The notes beneath the pieces were generated by a model. That model made no database searches. It saw nothing but the letters and a program-made list of their open reading frames with translations, and was not told the origin of the DNA. A DNA stretch of 64,000 nucleotides from Ruegeria haliotis (GTDB taxonomy: Bacteria > Pseudomonadota > Alphaproteobacteria > Rhodobacterales > Rhodobacteraceae): assembly GCF_013377785.1 (NCBI RefSeq), contig NZ_JABXWT010000013.1, positions 1-64,000 of the forward strand, written 5' to 3'. A program made the position numbers and the translations under genes. Positions within the stretch are counted from its first letter, which is position 1. Each line of letters starts with the position of its first letter. This document shows, piece after piece, positions 63,549 to 64,000 of the stretch.

Positions 63549-64000
63549 CCTGCCCCTGCTGATCGATGCTGCCCTGGAGGCCGGTAAGATCGCCACCCGC
63601 TATTCGGGGACCGAGGCACAGCGTTGGGATAAACCCGACGGTGCAGGACCGGTGACCGAGGCGGATCTGGCCGTCAACGCGATGCTGGAACAGCGTCTGC
63701 CATCCGCGCGTCCGGGCTATGGCTGGCTGAGTGAAGAGACCGAGGATTCATCGGACCGGTTGTCCCGGGACAGCACATTCATCATCGACCCGATTGATGG
63801 CACCCGCAGCTTTGCCGAAGGCGCGCGCACATGGGCGCATTCTCTGGCCGTCGCGGACCACGGCGAAGTAACCGCAGCCGTCATCTATCTGCCCATGCGC
63901 GATCTGCTGTATGTTGCTGCCAAGGGTCAGGGGGCAATGCTGAATGGTCAACCGATCAAAGCGTCGAGGCTCTCTGGCCTGAGCGAGGCCGAGATTCTGG
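63535..64000 (+). CDS. inositol monophosphatase family phosphatase, N-terminal part
   Basis: The first 155 codons of a gene that leaves the window. The product is a lithium-sensitive phosphatase fold: VTEADLAVNAMLEQRLP, GYGWLSEETEDSS with metal-binding Glu, and FIIDPIDGTRSFAEGARTWA with the Asp-Asp metal pair. It resembles CysQ/SuhB-type 3'(2'),5'-bisphosphate nucleotidases or inositol monophosphatases. The start is TTG 63535, inside the pmbA gene, with GAAGGA seven bases upstream; there is no nearby ATG in this frame. Confidence 0.85.
   Translation, partial: MLATDLPLLIDAALEAGKIATRYSGTEAQRWDKPDGAGPVTEADLAVNAMLEQRLPSARPGYGWLSEETEDSSDRLSRDSTFIIDPIDGTRSFAEGARTWAHSLAVADHGEVTAAVIYLPMRDLLYVAAKGQGAMLNGQPIKASRLSGLSEAEIL

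Overview
The window reads as chromosomal DNA of a marine Rhodobacterales bacterium of the Roseobacter group, most like Ruegeria. The reasons are the xsc-pta-soeABC sulfonate/sulfite cluster, paired GcvT-type dimethylglycine/sarcosine dehydrogenases, a separate MnmD gene, an FnrL-type box, a REP-like intergenic element of the kind common in Rhodobacteraceae, and the proteobacterial neighbourhoods leuS-lptE-holA and lolA-ftsK. Gene density is very high: many genes share ATGA, TGATG or GTGA junctions, and convergent genes often overlap at their stop codons. No tRNA, rRNA, insertion sequence, prophage or CRISPR array was seen. No intergenic stretch exceeds about 275 bases.

Layout. 1-5.9 kb: end of xsc, then pta and soeABC, a unit that turns sulfoacetaldehyde into acetyl phosphate, acetyl-CoA and sulfite and oxidises the sulfite at the membrane. 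It ends at a bidirectional terminator facing dapA. 6-17.6 kb: housekeeping and accessory genes (dapA, a lytic transglycosylase, EamA/RarD permeases, a split mnmC pair, a MaoC-like acyl-CoA hydratase with an FMN reductase, an OmpA lipoprotein, a YafY-type regulator with a palindromic operator, an RluA-type pseudouridine synthase, an SGNH hydrolase). 17.8-27.6 kb: a nine-gene minus-strand array for N-methyl/one-carbon metabolism (XRE-cupin regulator, LysE exporter, GFA protein, two covalent-flavin DMGDH-like enzymes, a truncated cupin, an MDR oxidoreductase, a zinc homocysteine S-methyltransferase, a GlxA/AraC regulator). 27.7-34.9 kb: free methionine sulfoxide reductase, thiolase, an RsbV/RsbW-like pair, gamma-glutamyltransferase, HspQ, an AEC transporter, a small SLT lipoprotein. 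34.9-46.9 kb: lolA, ftsK, a class I aminotransferase, an amidase, a UbiH-type hydroxylase, a Trm112/Lon-N/CnoX operon, xthA, a membrane-anchored leucine-rich-repeat protein and an OmpR-type response regulator. 47-64 kb: ribA with a YkuD-domain protein, yggS, a major porin, leuS-lptE-holA, a GST, a flavoprotein, an HNH protein, an SDR/crotonase/VOC operon, a DUF2125 protein, an FkbM methyltransferase, a PmbA/TldD protein and the start of an inositol-monophosphatase-family gene.

The best candidate for something undescribed is a putative small RNA on the minus strand (about 46067-46146), just downstream of the response-regulator gene. A near-perfect FNR/FnrL box precedes it, it has alternative stem-loops and a CCTCCC anti-Shine-Dalgarno-like segment, and it ends in a strong intrinsic terminator. 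Next come the N-methyl operon, with a three-element GTGAAA operator that also relocates the start of its first gene, and several enzymes that have lost canonical catalytic residues or domains.
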